A stretch of DNA of 64,000 nt from Caldisphaera sp. (GCF_023256325.1 NZ_JAGDXI010000044.1:1-64000); one strand, 5' to 3'. Positions 45,268-54,494 are shown, numbered from the stretch's first letter. Translations and numbers: made by a program. The notes: generated from the sequence alone by a model not told the origin.

Positions 45268-45537
45268 TTTAGCTCCTATAATTGTTATTATAGTCTTGGT
45301 TTATTTTTCTATTACAAATAATTATTGTCTTTTAGCCATAAAACAATAAGTTCTCTTTTCTAATTTTATATTAAAAAGACTTTATCAAAAATAAAATATA
45401 TTATTAATTTTAAATTGATTTAATTGATTCGAAATCATTTTTAAACAACTTTCATGGTTTATATTGAATTAAAAAACCTATAAAATATAAAATAAAAACT
45501 TATAATCTTGTCTAACTATAATTAATTGGTGACTTCT
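45268..45537. other. AT-rich divergent intergenic region
   Basis: This gap of about 270 nt lies between two divergent genes. A CTTATAAT element at 45500-45507 is a likely TATA box for the hexuloisomerase gene, about 30 nt before its TTG start. No ORF or structured RNA is evident. Confidence 0.35.
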
Positions 45538-46152
45538 TTGAATAATGAAAACCATGCTGCATTGCTAGCAATGAAAGAGATAGCCAACTTTGTTATAAAA
45601 GCAGCTGAAGTAATTGATGTAAAAGAAATTGATAACCTTGTGAACATGCTTATTGAGGCATATAATAAGAAATCCAAAGTACTTGTTATGGGTGCTGGAA
45701 GAAGCGGCTTGGTTGGCAAGGCTTTTGCTATGAGATTACTTCATATGGGCTTTAACTCATATGTTTTAGGAGAAACTATAGTACCAAGTATTACAAAAGG
45801 AGATCTTGCTATAGCAATTTCTGGTTCAGGAAGAACACAATTAATTGTTGATGCTGCTGATGCCGCAAAGAAAGTAGGGTCAAAAGTTATTGCATTAACA
45901 ACTTATCCTGATTCCCCTCTTGGTAGCATTGCTGACATGGTAGTAAAAATACCGGGAAGATCAAAAATAAGCAAAATGGATGACTATTTTGCAAGGCAAA
46001 TATTGGGATTACATGAACCTCTAGCTCCTTTAGGAACTCTGTTTGAAGACACGACGATGATATTTTTAGATGGAATTGTTTATAGCCTAATGACTAAACT
46101 CAACATCAGCGAAGATGAGATGCGCAGTAGACATGCGAACATTGAATTTTAG
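45538..46152 (+). CDS. hxlB: 6-phospho-3-hexuloisomerase
   Basis: A SIS-domain isomerase that interconverts hexulose 6-phosphate and fructose 6-phosphate in the ribulose monophosphate pathway, which archaea use in reverse to make ribulose 5-phosphate. [29 protein letters not shown] and [31 protein letters not shown] are diagnostic. It is 204 aa from TTG 45538, which has GGTGA 5 nt upstream. The synthase partner (hxlA) is neither fused nor adjacent here. Confidence 0.92.
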   Translation: MNNENHAALLAMKEIANFVIKAAEVIDVKEIDNLVNMLIEAYNKKSKVLVMGAGRSGLVGKAFAMRLLHMGFNSYVLGETIVPSITKGDLAIAISGSGRTQLIVDAADAAKKVGSKVIALTTYPDSPLGSIADMVVKIPGRSKISKMDDYFARQILGLHEPLAPLGTLFEDTTMIFLDGIVYSLMTKLNISEDEMRSRHANIEF

Positions 46153-46247
46153 TATTTTTTAAAAAAATATTTATTTTTTATTAATTAAGGAAAAAATTAA
46201 TATCCTCACTGGATTCAAATTAATTGAAAGACATATAGGTGCTTAAA

Positions 46248-46577
46248 TTGAGTAGCGAAAGAAGAAGAATGGAATTACCAAAGAAGAAAGAAGATTTGGA
46301 TAAAATAGTTGAAGAAGTTGAGGAAGAGCACGAACACGAGCACGTTCATGAACATCATCATGAACATGAAAATGTCGAGGACATAGTATCGGTTTTAGAG
46401 CTATTGGTTGATTCTCTATCGGCAAATGTTAAAAATATAGATACTACAGTAAAAGCTCAAGGTAATGAAATTATAAACATATATAAGATTCTAGCGTATG
46501 TTGTTGAAGCATGTACAAGCAATGACACAAACTCAAAAAATGAAGCTCTTAAAAAAGCTATAGAACTTTTAAAATAA
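46248..46577 (+). CDS. Small protein with His/Glu-rich segment, unknown
   Basis: A 109-aa acidic protein that I do not recognise. A basic N-terminus (RRRMELPKKKED) is followed by EEVEEEHEHEHVHEHHHEHE (about 22-43), which has eight histidines and is likely to bind divalent metal. The C-terminal 60 residues are helical, possibly coiled coil (VLELLVDSLSANVKNIDTTVKAQGNEIINIYKILAYVVEA). GGTG precedes TTG 46248; the ORF-track GTG at 46239 is part of that site. There is no membrane segment. It follows hxlB by about 95 nt. Confidence 0.7.
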   Translation: MSSERRRMELPKKKEDLDKIVEEVEEEHEHEHVHEHHHEHENVEDIVSVLELLVDSLSANVKNIDTTVKAQGNEIINIYKILAYVVEACTSNDTNSKNEALKKAIELLK

Positions 46578-46614
46578 CATAATTTTTATTATTGTTTAAA
46601 AAATTTTGATTGTG

Positions 46615-47790
46615 TCAAATAGTTTTATCTATAACTATAAATTCTCTCTTTCCAATTCTTGTTAGTCCATATATTAAGCCAAAACCCTCAAGCAAACCAA
46701 ATATTGGCAAAGTTATTATATACCTAAATTTCCCAGATTTCTTTACTCCATAAATATAGACAAGCCAGTAAACTAAACTGCTTGGTATTAAAATTAATGC
46801 AACAACATAATAATTCACAAAAGGCAATAATATCCATAAACCTATTAATCCCAAAGTTCTAGAAAAAGTTTTAATAGCTATTATTATTCTCATTGTTATT
46901 GGAGCGTATCTAGAATCTTCTGTCATACCTGAATACCATCTTGCCCTCTGTTTTATTAAATCCTTTATTGAATTCGGGCTCAAAATGCTGACCTTTGTAT
47001 TACTTTGCCATGTCTTCCCATTATTTTTAACAACATCTATAGAGAAAAGAAAATCTTCAACTTTACTTGGTTTATTAAAAGCATTTACTTCAAGTAAAAA
47101 AGAGCCTTTAACTCCCAAAAGCTCACCGTGTAAACCAACATAAGGCTTTTTAATAAGTCCCGTGAAAAACCTAAAAAATGATATGTCATCAAGATACCTT
47201 GCAAAGTCCATAATATAGGCCATGTAGGATTTTCCTTTTCTAGGCAATAATACTGGATTAAACGCAACGTATCCTTTCTTCTCATAATATGGTATTTCAT
47301 ATAGAAAAGTATTGTTCAATATTAAATTATCATCATCAAGAAATACATACCAAAAATCTGGTTTAACAAAATTTTCAACAAAGTATCTTAGGGCACGACC
47401 TTTACCGAATAAATCATGCCTAAATGATTTAGGAACAATAACAAGGTTTATATCTTTATTTTTAGAAAGGTCCTCTTGTAGCTCTGCCCCTTCATCTATA
47501 ACCAAATACATAGGAATCTTTAATTTTTTATGATATGATATATTTTTATATAAAACATTTTTTACTTTCTTGCTTGCTATACTAACAATAACTAAAGCAA
47601 CATTGTAGGCCCTTTCTTTTTCCTTTTTTGAGCTATATAGCGTTAACGTAATTATTAAAACTATTGCATATGCTGAAATAGCAGTCCAGTCAGCTGCTAC
47701 AGCATATTTTAAATAAGGCGAAGCTGAAAAGGCGTTATTTGTTGCAACTTCAGTATCCTTGATTACTTGAATAACGTTTTCTATAGTCAA
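46615..47790 (-). CDS. Membrane glycosyltransferase, GT2 family
   Basis: A 391-aa membrane-bound family 2 glycosyltransferase. One N-terminal transmembrane helix (WTAISAYAIVLIITLTLY, about 35-52) precedes the cytoplasmic catalytic domain with the metal-binding FLDDDNLIL near residue 155. The QRARWYSG motif near 285, the Q/RxxRW signature of processive or cellulose-synthase-like enzymes, comes before three C-terminal membrane segments. Donor and acceptor are unknown. TTG 47790 has GGTGT upstream. It opens a group of glycan-related genes and is preceded by a strong palindrome. Confidence 0.85.
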   Translation of the reverse strand: MTIENVIQVIKDTEVATNNAFSASPYLKYAVAADWTAISAYAIVLIITLTLYSSKKEKERAYNVALVIVSIASKKVKNVLYKNISYHKKLKIPMYLVIDEGAELQEDLSKNKDINLVIVPKSFRHDLFGKGRALRYFVENFVKPDFWYVFLDDDNLILNNTFLYEIPYYEKKGYVAFNPVLLPRKGKSYMAYIMDFARYLDDISFFRFFTGLIKKPYVGLHGELLGVKGSFLLEVNAFNKPSKVEDFLFSIDVVKNNGKTWQSNTKVSILSPNSIKDLIKQRARWYSGMTEDSRYAPITMRIIIAIKTFSRTLGLIGLWILLPFVNYYVVALILIPSSLVYWLVYIYGVKKSGKFRYIITLPIFGLLEGFGLIYGLTRIGKREFIVIDKTI

Positions 47791-47872
47791 ACTTTACACC
47801 TTATAAAAATTTATATTTTTCAATAAAAAAGCTTTCTTCCTGATATCTAATATAAAAATTATTGATTTTCGT

Positions 47873-47896
47873 ATTGTTAACCGGGGGGTTAACAAT
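47873..47896. repeat. 24-nt palindrome ATTGTTAACC-GGGG-GGTTAACAAT
   Basis: A perfect 10-bp inverted repeat around a GGGG loop lies 7 nt after the stop of the second nucleotidyltransferase gene and about 85 nt before the GT2 start, both on the minus strand. It could be a hairpin that ends or protects the upstream mRNA, or a dyad operator for the GT2 promoter. Confidence 0.7.
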
Positions 47897-47903
47897 AAAT
47901 AAC

Positions 47904-48818
47904 TTATGGTTTTGATTTAACAGCACTTATTTTTCCTGGAAATTCTCTTGTACCTATAACTATAGTCTTCTCATCAGAGAGTCCTGAAATATTTATGTAA
48001 CCTCCATTATATAATAAATAACCAGCATTAAATTCAAATGATATTATATACCTCCCGTTACTATCTTTTACGCATGGAGGATATAAAAGCCCACCAATTT
48101 GTCCTTTTGGTATATAAACATTTAAATTTTCTATTTTATATGGTATTGTTATTTTGTTGTAGTTTTTAATTGGATCACAGTGATATGCTATTTCATTAGG
48201 AACTCCGGTCCAACTGTATGCCATACCCTTATAAGAACCTCTCCTCCAAGAAGTACATGGGCCTTCAATTATTACTCCTCCGAATTCGTTTTTACATTCT
48301 ATAATATTCGTATTATTAATGAATTTATTGTAAATTAACTCGACATTTTTTTCTCCATAAATTACCAAATCCATATCAGATTCCTCATACTGCATACCTA
48401 ATGAATATGAGCCCGTAATGCCTATCTGTGTTATATCAAGATCTTTAATTAATTCAAATAGGGGTAAGCTTTCTACATATCTATAGGAATTAATAAAGTT
48501 CTCTATAAAAGCGTCTTTAGGATTATTATAAATCATTATATCTTCTTGTCTAACATATGGCATCATTATTTTATACGCCGGATCATATATCATTTTAATT
48601 TTTGAGTTTTTTATAGCATTGCTTATGCCATAAGGGCCATATTCTGAAAGTATTCTACAAAAACTTATTTTTTTTCTTTTCCATTTACTATTTTCACAAT
48701 TAATATATTTAGGTATAACTGGTATTAGCCCATCAGGCGACTTTATTCCAATTTCTACAGCAACCAATAAATCTTTCGTTATTATAGTAGAGTCATGCCC
48801 ATATCTTGATTGGATCAA
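47904..48818 (-). CDS. Nucleotidyltransferase-fold protein, second of paralogous pair (COG1665-like)
   Basis: A 304-aa protein with the DNA polymerase beta-type nucleotidyltransferase motif GITGSYSLGMQYEESDMDLVIYG near residue 140 (GS...DxD), preceded by IYNNPKDAF and followed by a unique domain with GVIIEGPCTSWRRGSYKGMAYSWTG and a C-terminal KTIVIGTREFPGKISAV. It resembles the upstream gene over the same architecture. TTG 48818 has GGTGG 5 nt upstream and lies within the end of that gene (overlap 26 nt). The family's reaction is unknown to me; the COG1665 link is from memory. Confidence 0.65.
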   Translation of the reverse strand: MIQSRYGHDSTIITKDLLVAVEIGIKSPDGLIPVIPKYINCENSKWKRKKISFCRILSEYGPYGISNAIKNSKIKMIYDPAYKIMMPYVRQEDIMIYNNPKDAFIENFINSYRYVESLPLFELIKDLDITQIGITGSYSLGMQYEESDMDLVIYGEKNVELIYNKFINNTNIIECKNEFGGVIIEGPCTSWRRGSYKGMAYSWTGVPNEIAYHCDPIKNYNKITIPYKIENLNVYIPKGQIGGLLYPPCVKDSNGRYIISFEFNAGYLLYNGGYINISGLSDEKTIVIGTREFPGKISAVKSKP

Positions 48819-49653
48819 TTCTTCCACCTAAATCAGGAACAATAATGAGTTTATTTCTTTTTAGATCCAATTGAATGATTCCTTCTATAATATATTTACC
48901 TAAAGGTAATTCAGAATACCTGGTATGCCATGTCATAATTTCAATTTTACCGTAGTTTTCGTTGTACGCTAAATAAATGCTTGGTACCAAATAGTTTTCG
49001 TTATTATCATATATCTCTATTTCTCCTTTAAAAATATTCAAAGTCTTATAATTACTTACACACTCCTTATTATAAATCTGCCTTAATATCCTAATAGTGT
49101 AAGGTATATTCATATAGCATGAATCCAAAACTTTTAATTCTGATAGAATTTTATAGCTATTATAAGACATTGTATCAGATACCTTATTATATCTATTAAT
49201 ACAATTAGATATAAATTCACTATTCCTTAATTCTATTAGCTTTTCATAAATTTCCCTATTATTACCATAAAGAAGCAAATCAACATCGCTATGCTTTACT
49301 TGAAACCCAAATGCATAACTACCTATTAATCCTACATATTCTGGATTAAGATATTTTATAAGATCGTTAATCTTTTCAGGCAAAGAATTCTTTTTGCTAA
49401 AATACATCTCCTTTGGATCATAGTAATTCAAGATGTCATCTTTTTTTACAACAGGAACATATCTACCAACGCAATCAAGATATCTATAGTATTCTTTTGG
49501 TATATAATTGCTAAATTCATCGGATTTAATTCTATTACCTGATATCCTATATGGTATTGATATAAAACCTTCTTTTGGATGCTCATAACCTTTAACTATC
49601 CATATTATTTCTTTGCCATTCTTATTAGTTAGTAAATGCCAACCTTCGAACAT
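48793..49653 (-). CDS. Nucleotidyltransferase-fold protein, first of paralogous pair (COG1665-like)
   Basis: A 286-aa protein with VGLIGSYAFGFQVKHSDVDLLLYG near residue 110, a GS...DxD nucleotidyltransferase core with both metal aspartates present. The N-terminal region (KGYEHPKEGFISIPYRI, VVKKDDILNYYDPKEMYF) and the C-terminal domain (YIIEGIIQLDLKRNKLIIVPDLGGRIDP) are not known folds to me. Equivalents of the N-terminal motifs occur in the downstream gene (SPDGLIPVIPKYI, VRQEDIMIYNNPKDAF), so the two are diverged duplicates. The ATG follows AAGGGA. Translation coupling with the downstream copy suggests a heteromeric complex. Confidence 0.65.
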   Translation of the reverse strand: MFEGWHLLTNKNGKEIIWIVKGYEHPKEGFISIPYRISGNRIKSDEFSNYIPKEYYRYLDCVGRYVPVVKKDDILNYYDPKEMYFSKKNSLPEKINDLIKYLNPEYVGLIGSYAFGFQVKHSDVDLLLYGNNREIYEKLIELRNSEFISNCINRYNKVSDTMSYNSYKILSELKVLDSCYMNIPYTIRILRQIYNKECVSNYKTLNIFKGEIEIYDNNENYLVPSIYLAYNENYGKIEIMTWHTRYSELPLGKYIIEGIIQLDLKRNKLIIVPDLGGRIDPIKIWA

Positions 49654-49775
49654 TATTACATTCCCTTATATTTTTACAGTGTTACCTAGCTCTCATCCAT
49701 TATAGACTATTGTGACCTTAAAGAATATAGCTTCATTATTTATACTTTATAAACGTTTTAAAATATTAAGCTATT

Positions 49776-50558
49776 TTAATTATTTTCCTTGAAAAACGAT
49801 TTATAAATATTAGAATACTTGTTTATTAAGTCCTCCCTAAAAGCCCAACGCCTGTTAACAAAATCAAAATAATCATAATCTAATGAAACAGTTATTGCTG
49901 TATCTTCGCTGCCTAATTCTAAAATCTTATCTCCATGAGGATTAAAAACTACGCTTTCGCCCGCCGTTATTCTTTGATCTGGATACATTGTATTAGTATT
50001 ATTTACTCCAATAGAATATACCACATTTTCTGCAGCTCTTGTCTGAAGGACTGAATGCCAAAGTTTTACGCTTTCACCAGAAATACTAGCTGGATTATAT
50101 ATTATGTCTGCCATATTTATTGCATGTAACCTAGATATCTCAGGATAGAATATATCAACACATGCTATGCAACCTATTTTCCAATCATATACTTTTATAG
50201 GCGCTATATATTTTCCCCCAGCTAATATTTCTCTTTCTCCAACTGCTTTAGATGGATTTATCTTCTCACATATCCTTACCGGTTTTCTATTAATATATGA
50301 TATTCCAACGCTTTTAATTGAATCGCTTTCATTAACATATTGAATTCCCCCAAGTATATTTGAATCTAGGATATTTCCTATTTTTTCTATATAATAGATA
50401 TAATCATCTAAATTAATGGCTCTACTGGATAGCCAATTCTCACTAAAAATAATCAAGTCTGATTTTTCATTCTTAGCTAAGGAAATTGCAGTCCATATAT
50501 TTTCTTCTGCCAAAGGTCTTCTTCTAAACTGAACTAACGTTATTTTCATTTTTTCCAA
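49776..50558 (-). CDS. Carbon-nitrogen hydrolase (nitrilase superfamily)
   Basis: A cytoplasmic amidase-like enzyme of about 260 aa. The catalytic triad can be placed: Glu in LIIFSENWLS near residue 40, Lys in CEKINPSK near 110, and Cys in GCIACVDIFYPEISRLHA near 145. The substrate is unknown. Starts compete (GTG 50567, TTG 50558, ATG 50549); TTG has GGTGG 5 nt before it. The 5' end overlaps the upstream PMT-like gene, so both share a transcript. Confidence 0.85.
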   Translation of the reverse strand: MEKMKITLVQFRRRPLAEENIWTAISLAKNEKSDLIIFSENWLSSRAINLDDYIYYIEKIGNILDSNILGGIQYVNESDSIKSVGISYINRKPVRICEKINPSKAVGEREILAGGKYIAPIKVYDWKIGCIACVDIFYPEISRLHAINMADIIYNPASISGESVKLWHSVLQTRAAENVVYSIGVNNTNTMYPDQRITAGESVVFNPHGDKILELGSEDTAITVSLDYDYFDFVNRRWAFREDLINKYSNIYKSFFKENN

Positions 50559-51693
50559 TAAGCCCACCCATAATCATATCAATTGCTTCCACTAATGTAA
50601 TTGCTGCTGCAGGTGTTAATATTACAGAATAAAAGCTATAAAGAGTGTGATTCCCAGCTAAATAAACAATCCAAAATCCTAAGAATATAGAAATATAAAA
50701 TACTACGCCTGCCCTATAACAATAATTCCTTTTATAAAGGATGCAACTAATAAAAATGCTTATAGCAGAAACCATAGCAGGGACTTCAATAATAGGAGTT
50801 GTATCTGCCTCTAATAAGGGAGAGTATGATAAAACAAAAGGATTAACATTAAATAGCCATCCGCTCGGTGTGCTAGTTGGAGGTCCTGGAGGTCTACTTT
50901 GCAAATCCCATTTGTAACCACCAATAGTTTGCTGAATTATATTTAGTACCCCGAAGTGATAAAACAAAGGTATATAAAAAATTAAAATAACAACTATAAC
51001 AATCAATATTATTTCTGCAATCTTCTTTATTGCTAAAAATTTCTTGCCATAAAGGGAAAATGATAAAATTATAAGAGCCAATACTCCGAATAGACCTGTT
51101 TCTTTTGATGCGGAAGCTAATCCTACAAATACTGCAGATAATAAAAGGTTTTTCCTAAATGCAAACACTATTGCTATTGTTAAAAAGAAAGCAGCATATA
51201 TATCTAATAAGGCAACTGATCCCATTACAATCAATATCTTATCAGATGAAGCAATAAGAGACGCTAATATACCCAAGAAAATCCATTTAATATCATTACC
51301 AATAGATAAACCTAGGTAAAGTATTAAGGGAATTAGGGAAGCTAATATCACACTTGGTATTCTCCAATTTATTGGCTTATCTCCTAATATAACCATAGAT
51401 AAAGCAATTATGTATTTAGCTAAAGGTGGATGTTCAAAGTTGTAATAATTGGACTGAGTTTCACCGCTATATGGATATAACTGGCCTTTATAACCAAACA
51501 CGTTGACTAAAATTCTTCTTGCGCTATCAACATAGTATATTTCATCGCTTATGTAAGAATTGTTGTAACCGCCGCCACTTGTTGTTAAAGCTATATGATA
51601 TGCTGAAGAGCCTACCATATATGAGAAACCTAAAACTATGACTAAACCTATTATGAATGATATTTTCTTTATCGTATTTTCATTTAAATTCAA
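50524..51693 (-). CDS. PMT-like membrane glycosyltransferase (GT39/ArnT superfamily)
   Basis: A 389-aa integral membrane protein of the dolichyl-phosphate-mannose protein mannosyltransferase superfamily. The first extracellular loop has the catalytic-type acidic motif YISDEIYYVDSARR near residue 48 and FEHPPLAKYIIAL near 88, the family's HPPL signature. About eight to nine transmembrane helices follow, then a glycine/proline-rich loop (RPPGPPTSTPSG). It is short for true PMTs. It likely glycosylates a protein or lipid on the outer face. TTG 51693 follows AGGG weakly. Confidence 0.82.
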   Translation of the reverse strand: MNLNENTIKKISFIIGLVIVLGFSYMVGSSAYHIALTTSGGGYNNSYISDEIYYVDSARRILVNVFGYKGQLYPYSGETQSNYYNFEHPPLAKYIIALSMVILGDKPINWRIPSVILASLIPLILYLGLSIGNDIKWIFLGILASLIASSDKILIVMGSVALLDIYAAFFLTIAIVFAFRKNLLLSAVFVGLASASKETGLFGVLALIILSFSLYGKKFLAIKKIAEIILIVIVVILIFYIPLFYHFGVLNIIQQTIGGYKWDLQSRPPGPPTSTPSGWLFNVNPFVLSYSPLLEADTTPIIEVPAMVSAISIFISCILYKRNYCYRAGVVFYISIFLGFWIVYLAGNHTLYSFYSVILTPAAAITLVEAIDMIMGGLIGKNENNVSSV

Positions 51694-51857
51694 CCTAAAC
51701 CCTATTAGTTTTAGTTCTCTTAAAATTTTAATCTTAATTCTGATAAAAGCAATGAATTAAAAAACGATCTTACTAAAAAGTTTTTCATAAAGCATTTTAA
51801 GTGAACAAATATTAATCCGTTAAGAAATATTTTATCTTGTTAAAAGGTGAAATATAA

Positions 51858-53393
51858 TTGATAAACGATGTAATTATATCAGTAACGCCCGAAGTAGCTC
51901 TAGATGAAATATATTCTTATGCAGGTGGATTAGGCATATTAGAAGGGGACAAGTTTTATGCTGCCGCATCAAGAAATTTAAAATACTACGTCCTTACTAT
52001 TTTATATAAAAAAGGCTATGTGGACTATAGCTTTGATGAAAATGATAATCCTATACCTATGCCCCAATCACAACCATTCCCTCTAGAATCCATATTAAAG
52101 CCTGAAGCTGAGTTCCAAATAACAATAAAATCAAAAAATGTATTTGTTAGACCATGGATTTATGAGAGAGGAATAAGCAAAGTGGTATTTTTTGAATCTA
52201 TGTGCCCAGAATTTTTCAGGGGCTTTTGCGATAGGTTGTATATAGAAAATAGCTATGAAGAGAAAATCTATAAATACATATTTTTAGCAAAGTCAGTCGC
52301 ATATTATATAAAAAATGTGATAGGAATTGAAAGAGTGAAAAATATAGATCTTCAAGAAGCATATACAGCTTTGGTAACTCTCGCTTTACCTGATTTCAAA
52401 AATTATAGGTTTACAACGCACACGCCTGGTCCTTGGGGGCACCCTGTTTATCCATCTCCAATATTATCTGAGGAATTTGGATATAAATCTAATGATGAAT
52501 TTATAACGCTTACAAAAATTGGTTTAGAAAATTCTGTCTTATCTTATACAGTTTCAGCAAAACATGAAGAAATAACAAAAAAAGTTTTTGATGAATATAA
52601 AGATAAGATAACACATGTAACAAATGGAGTTAACCTTAATAGATGGGTTAGTGATCATATTAAAAACTTACTTAATTCAAAAGAAATTGAAAAGATAGAA
52701 AAAGAAGATATTTGGGAAGCACATATAAAATCCAAAACAGAATTAGGATTCTTACTAAAAAACTATAAGCCTGATATTAAAATATATGATAAACCAGTAG
52801 TAATTTGGCTGAGAAGACTTACATCATATAAAAGACCATATTTTATAACAAAATTTATTGAGGAAAGCAGCTTAAGCAAGGAAGCAATATTTGTTATAGG
52901 TGGAAAAGCGCATCCCAACGATAAAGAAGGAATGAACTATTTAAAAGAATTCAGAAAACTATCTAAGAAATATAGCAATGTGATTCATGTACACAACTAT
53001 GATGCTTTAAATGCAAAAACTTTCATATCAGGCAGTGACATACAAACTTTTACACCATTTTCTGGATGGGAAGCTTGCGGAACTTCATATATGAAATCGC
53101 TAGCAAACGGAGTTCCCGTTGTTGGTGCAAAAGATGGAGGGGCTCTTGAAGTAATAAAACACGGAGAGAATGGATGGCTATTTGGTCAAGATATCAGAGA
53201 TTTAATAAACTTCTATACAGATCCAACAGCAAAAGAAATAGATGAAAAAGATTTTGAAGAATTTTCAAATTATTTAGAAAATGCCATAAAAATTTATGGA
53301 AAAGAAGAATACAAGCAAATGGAGCTAAATGCTTTAAAAACGTATAAGCTTGTTGATATAAATAATGTTTTAAATAAATTATATTTAGAATAA
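51858..53393 (+). CDS. Alpha-glucan phosphorylase, short archaeal GT35 type
   Basis: Releases glucose 1-phosphate from alpha-glucans. At 511 aa it is far shorter than bacterial GT35 enzymes (about 800). GT35 features remain: YAGGLGILEGD near residue 21, FTTHTPGPWGHP near 190, HVTNGVNLNRWV near 253, RLTSYKRPYF near 318, and GWEACGTSYMKSLANGVPVVGAKDGGALE near 395. The lysine of SYMKS there corresponds to the pyridoxal-phosphate lysine of EASGTGNMK. Confusion with glycogen synthase-type GT5 is possible but less likely. TTG 51858 has GGTGA 7 nt upstream. Confidence 0.8.
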   Translation: MINDVIISVTPEVALDEIYSYAGGLGILEGDKFYAAASRNLKYYVLTILYKKGYVDYSFDENDNPIPMPQSQPFPLESILKPEAEFQITIKSKNVFVRPWIYERGISKVVFFESMCPEFFRGFCDRLYIENSYEEKIYKYIFLAKSVAYYIKNVIGIERVKNIDLQEAYTALVTLALPDFKNYRFTTHTPGPWGHPVYPSPILSEEFGYKSNDEFITLTKIGLENSVLSYTVSAKHEEITKKVFDEYKDKITHVTNGVNLNRWVSDHIKNLLNSKEIEKIEKEDIWEAHIKSKTELGFLLKNYKPDIKIYDKPVVIWLRRLTSYKRPYFITKFIEESSLSKEAIFVIGGKAHPNDKEGMNYLKEFRKLSKKYSNVIHVHNYDALNAKTFISGSDIQTFTPFSGWEACGTSYMKSLANGVPVVGAKDGGALEVIKHGENGWLFGQDIRDLINFYTDPTAKEIDEKDFEEFSNYLENAIKIYGKEEYKQMELNALKTYKLVDINNVLNKLYLE

Positions 53394-53520
53394 ATTTTGT
53401 AGAGCTTTTCTATTAATTTTATTTTTTTTACCAAGTTCATATATATCCTTAGCAAAAATGAAAACAATACCTTTTTTTAAAAAGTGTAAAGAAATACAAA
53501 ATTAAAAATGAACTATAGAA

Positions 53521-54345
53521 CTATAACTTTAATTCCTTTATTCTATTAGCAAGCCTTATTGCAGCATCAAAGAAGCTAGGACCATAATGTGCTAAGCTAT
53601 CATATTCCATTATTACTATGTTTTTATTTTTAACCGCATTTATTTCTTTAATATTTCTTTTTTCTAAATTTTGTATAAATTTATCGACTGTGGCATTTTC
53701 ACCTAACTTTTGTTCATAAATTATTACATCTGGATTGTATTTTATTATAGAACTTGGATCTGGATTTATTACGTATGGAACTCTTTCATTTTCAAATACG
53801 TGTGACATACCCATAAATTTAAATGCATCCCCAATATAACTATGAGAACCTACACTAACAGGGCCTCCTAAATCAATTTCATAATAAATCCTAACACCCT
53901 TAAGTATATTCTTTATTTCTATTAATTTTTCAGTAAGCTTATATGCTAGTTCTCTTGCATTATCAATCTCGTTTACGACTATTCCTGTAATCATAATATT
54001 ATCAAGGATCCCATAAATATTTACCGGCAAAGGTATTGGATAAACTTTATAGCCCTTAGATTCAAGTTCTTCAATCCTTTCCCTTTGCGCCCCAGTAGTT
54101 ACCAATAAAAGTTCTGGATTTAATTTCTCTAATAAATTATAATTAACGTTTAAATATGCACCTACTCTAGGTTTTTTACTTACTTCAGGAGGTTTATTAC
54201 AGAAAAAACTTACTCCAACAACCCTATCGCCAGCTCCTATCAAATATAAAGTTTCTGTGATAGCTGGAGAGAGGCTAATTATCCTTTGAGGCTTATCAGA
54301 TATTTCAACTTCTTTGCTTAATATTTCTGAATACAACTTAACCAT
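53521..54345 (-). CDS. BtuF-like periplasmic-binding-fold protein lacking a signal peptide
   Basis: A 274-aa protein of the COG0614 helical-backbone metal/cobalamin receptor group. RIISLSPAITETLYLIGAGDRVVGVSFFC near residue 20, PRVGAYLNVNYNLLEKLNPELLLVTTGAQRERIEELESKGYKVYPIPLP, and FIQNLEKRNIKEINAVKNKNIVIM are characteristic. There is no signal peptide, lipobox or membrane segment at the N-terminus (MVKLYSEILSKEVEISDKPQ), and no permease or ATPase gene is nearby. It diverges from the B12-dependent methylmalonyl-CoA mutase operon, so a cytoplasmic cobalamin-related role is conceivable. Confidence 0.8.
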   Translation of the reverse strand: MVKLYSEILSKEVEISDKPQRIISLSPAITETLYLIGAGDRVVGVSFFCNKPPEVSKKPRVGAYLNVNYNLLEKLNPELLLVTTGAQRERIEELESKGYKVYPIPLPVNIYGILDNIMITGIVVNEIDNARELAYKLTEKLIEIKNILKGVRIYYEIDLGGPVSVGSHSYIGDAFKFMGMSHVFENERVPYVINPDPSSIIKYNPDVIIYEQKLGENATVDKFIQNLEKRNIKEINAVKNKNIVIMEYDSLAHYGPSFFDAAIRLANRIKELKL

Positions 54346-54494
54346 TAAGTTAAATCCCCCCGCTTTATTTTGATTTTAGAACCTTATTTAATTTTCTTAA
54401 TGAAATAACTGTATCCCTCTTATGATGCACATATATATTAAGTTCATAAATAATTATAAAACTTTCGTAATACGATTCAAATATGGGGAGAGTA

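Noticed and set aside
46248-46577. His-rich segment as a cloning-tag or assembly artefact
   Set aside because: The codons vary (cac/cat), Glu alternates with His, and the frame continues into a normal helical domain, so it is native.
54405-54420. TTATGATG as a C box upstream of mcmA1
   Set aside because: No D or D' box follows at sRNA spacing, and no terminal stem is visible.
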